This document shows positions 5,866 through 7,119 of a stretch of DNA of 7,119 nucleotides, piece by piece; within the stretch, counting starts at the first letter, position 1; each line of letters begins with the position of its first letter. Position numbers and translations under genes: made by a program. Location of the stretch: positions 1 through 7,119 of the forward strand of contig MGOH01000047.1 of assembly GCA_001795315.1 (NCBI GenBank), read 5' to 3'. The notes under the pieces were generated by a model that did not search any database, was not told where the DNA came from, and saw only the letters and a program-made list of their open reading frames with translations. This DNA comes from Chloroflexi bacterium RBG_19FT_COMBO_48_23. GTDB taxonomy: Bacteria > Chloroflexota > Dehalococcoidia > GIF9 > UBA5620.

Positions 5866-7119
5866 TTAAGATGCGGATGAGGCCCTTCGGGGCCTTAAAG
5901 TTTGCCTGATTTCTTTGATTGAGTTGCGGAGTTGTGGATTAATATCTAATTCAGCGGTGATTTTTTCGCAGCCGTGCATTATTGTTGTGTGGTCTCGGCC
6001 TCCTAGTATTTTGCCGATTTCGGCCAGGCCACAGTGATTTTGCTCGCGCAGCAGGTGCATGGTTACCTGGCGGGCTAATACGGTTTTTTTGTCTCTCCGC
6101 TTGCTGGTTAGTCCTTCAAAATCGATACCGTAGTAGTTGGCTACAGTGGTCATTATAAGCTTGGGTGAAAATGTAGCTTCCTGCCCGCTGTCTTTTGGTA
6201 TTATGTCTGCCAGTGACTGCGTGGTTAGTTGCATATCTAGCTTTGTGCCGCTCAGCCTTGAATAGGTGACTACTCTATTTAGTGCACCTTCCAGTTCCCG
6301 GATATTGTGCTGAAACTGTGTTACTAGAAACCGTAGCACCTCCGGCGGAGGTGACATATTCAATTGACGGGCTTTAGCCTTCAAGATGGCCAGGCGCGTT
6401 TCCAAATCCGGCGGTCCTAGATCGGCTACGAGCCCCCACTCAAGCCTGGACTTCAATTTTTTTGTGACCGAGGAAATGGCCCTTGGCGGGCGGTCGCTGG
6501 TAACTACCATCTGGCAGTTATTTTCATAGAGGTCATTGAAAATGTGTAACAAACATTCCTGGGTTTGTGTTTTGCCGCTCAGGAATTGGACATCATCTAC
6601 CAGCAAGAAGTCGGCACTCCTGAACTTGCGGTGGAAGTCATCGATCTTGTTGTTCTTGAGGGCGATTACAAATTGGTTAGTAAACTGCTCGGCGCTAGCC
6701 AGTAGTACGCGAAGGCCCTTAGCTTTGACTGCGTGTCCGATGGCATGCATCAGATGAGTCTTGCCTGTGCCGGTGTCACCGTAGATGTAGAGGGGATTGT
6801 ACCTGTTTCCGGGGTCTTCAGTAATCTCCAGAGCTGCTGCGTAAGCCAGGCGGTTGCATTCCCCGACTACAAAGCTATCGAACGTGTATTTTGAATTTAG
6901 TCTGAACGCCGGTGTCACCGGTTCCTTCAGTCTGGCGCTTATCCCACCGTCAGCCTGGTAAGCGGGTGTTTGGCAGACATTTTGGGTGAGGGCACGAATA
7001 GCAAATTGGACGTCGATGTTCTTGCCGGTAATGCTGGTCAAGGTTCTTTTAATCAGGGAATGGAGGCGGCTTCTTAGCCATTCAGCTATAAAGACATTAG
7101 GGACACCGATAACGAAGAC
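5866..7119 (-). CDS. dnaA: Chromosomal replication initiator DnaA, 5' partial
   Basis: DnaA binds DnaA boxes, opens the origin and loads the replicative helicase. The frame runs unbroken from the right edge, giving 417 visible residues; the start lies outside. A TTG at 7041 is not the start, because the 26 codons before it encode the end of domain I, with the typical VPNVF...WL pattern. A short linker (domain II) follows. The AAA+ domain has Walker A GDTGTGKT (visible residues 114-121), Walker B with D175/D176, sensor 1 TSD (207-209), the arginine-finger region SRLEWG (R225) and sensor 2 R274 in NIRELEG. Domain IV carries the DnaA signature GGRDHTTIMHG (373-383), which reads box DNA. The Walker A differs from the frequent GxxGLGKT only in a Thr for Leu and keeps GxxGxGKT. 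The gene ends next to a cluster of its own target boxes. Confidence 0.97.
   Translation of the reverse strand, partial: VFVIGVPNVFIAEWLRSRLHSLIKRTLTSITGKNIDVQFAIRALTQNVCQTPAYQADGGISARLKEPVTPAFRLNSKYTFDSFVVGECNRLAYAAALEITEDPGNRYNPLYIYGDTGTGKTHLMHAIGHAVKAKGLRVLLASAEQFTNQFVIALKNNKIDDFHRKFRSADFLLVDDVQFLSGKTQTQECLLHIFNDLYENNCQMVVTSDRPPRAISSVTKKLKSRLEWGLVADLGPPDLETRLAILKAKARQLNMSPPPEVLRFLVTQFQHNIRELEGALNRVVTYSRLSGTKLDMQLTTQSLADIIPKDSGQEATFSPKLIMTTVANYYGIDFEGLTSKRRDKKTVLARQVTMHLLREQNHCGLAEIGKILGGRDHTTIMHGCEKITAELDINPQLRNSIKEIRQTLRPRRASSAS
5878..5897. other. GC-rich hairpin in the last codons of dnaA
   Basis: AGGCCC (5880-5885) and GGGCCT (5890-5895) form a six-pair stem closed by TTCG on the + strand (CGAA on the dnaA mRNA), with one further G-T and one T-A pair. 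It encodes Arg-Pro-Arg-Arg-Ala near the C-terminus. No U-run follows in either direction, so I do not call it a terminator. It might be a 3'-end mRNA structure. Confidence 0.35.
5933..5941 (-). promoter_or_regulatory. DnaA box inside the 3' end of dnaA
   Basis: On the - strand it reads TAATCCACA, one mismatch from TTATCCACA. It lies within codons of the dnaA C-terminus, outside the phased cluster, so it could be an outlying origin box or chance. Confidence 0.4.

Noticed and set aside
7039..7041. TTG at 7041 as start of dnaA
   Set aside because: The frame continues to the window edge and the extra 26 residues match the end of DnaA domain I, so the real start is outside.
1..7119. CRISPR arrays, tRNA or rRNA genes, transposases, classic intrinsic terminators
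   Set aside because: I looked on both strands and found no spaced identical repeats, cloverleaf signatures, transposase motifs, or GC hairpins followed by T-runs.

Overview
The window looks like bacterial chromosome from the replication-origin neighbourhood of a Chloroflexota member, most likely class Dehalococcoidia. That placement is an inference. It rests on the order dnaA, obg, nadD and convergent gyrB, which I recall from Dehalococcoides genomes, and on the style of the GyrB, Obg and DnaA proteins. No rRNA or other decisive marker is present.

Left part (1-1875, + strand): four closely spaced genes that look like the end of an operon. They are a 5'-truncated iron-sulfur protein with two ferredoxin clusters and additional upstream cysteines, a 78-residue two-cluster ferredoxin, a 193-residue protein whose C-terminal half faintly recalls the ATC-hydrolase/V4R-type small-molecule-binding folds, and a 94-residue cysteine-containing protein I do not recognise. 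Gaps are only 14-21 nt and each complete gene has a Shine-Dalgarno sequence. Together they suggest a redox module of unknown substrate.

Middle (1876-4000): a 194-nt non-coding gap with a palindromic element, a candidate extended -10 promoter and a 22-nt-period repeat, followed by full-length gyrB. GyrB ends 11 nt from the end of the convergent nadD gene.

Right part (4001-7119, - strand): dnaA (5' end outside the window), then a 195-nt gap, then obg and nadD, whose stop and start codons overlap as ATGA. The gap between dnaA and obg has a cluster of near-consensus DnaA boxes beside a block that is 52/60 A+T, so it is a good candidate for oriC. Spot counts suggest that GC skew changes sign there. 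The obg promoter candidate lies inside this region, so initiation and expression of obg-nadD may be linked. The Obg protein lacks the C-terminal OCT domain that I recall in Dehalococcoides Obg.

The housekeeping genes are intact and ordinary. The less familiar material is the left-hand redox operon and the architecture of the origin region. I saw no CRISPR array, transposase, tRNA or rRNA.
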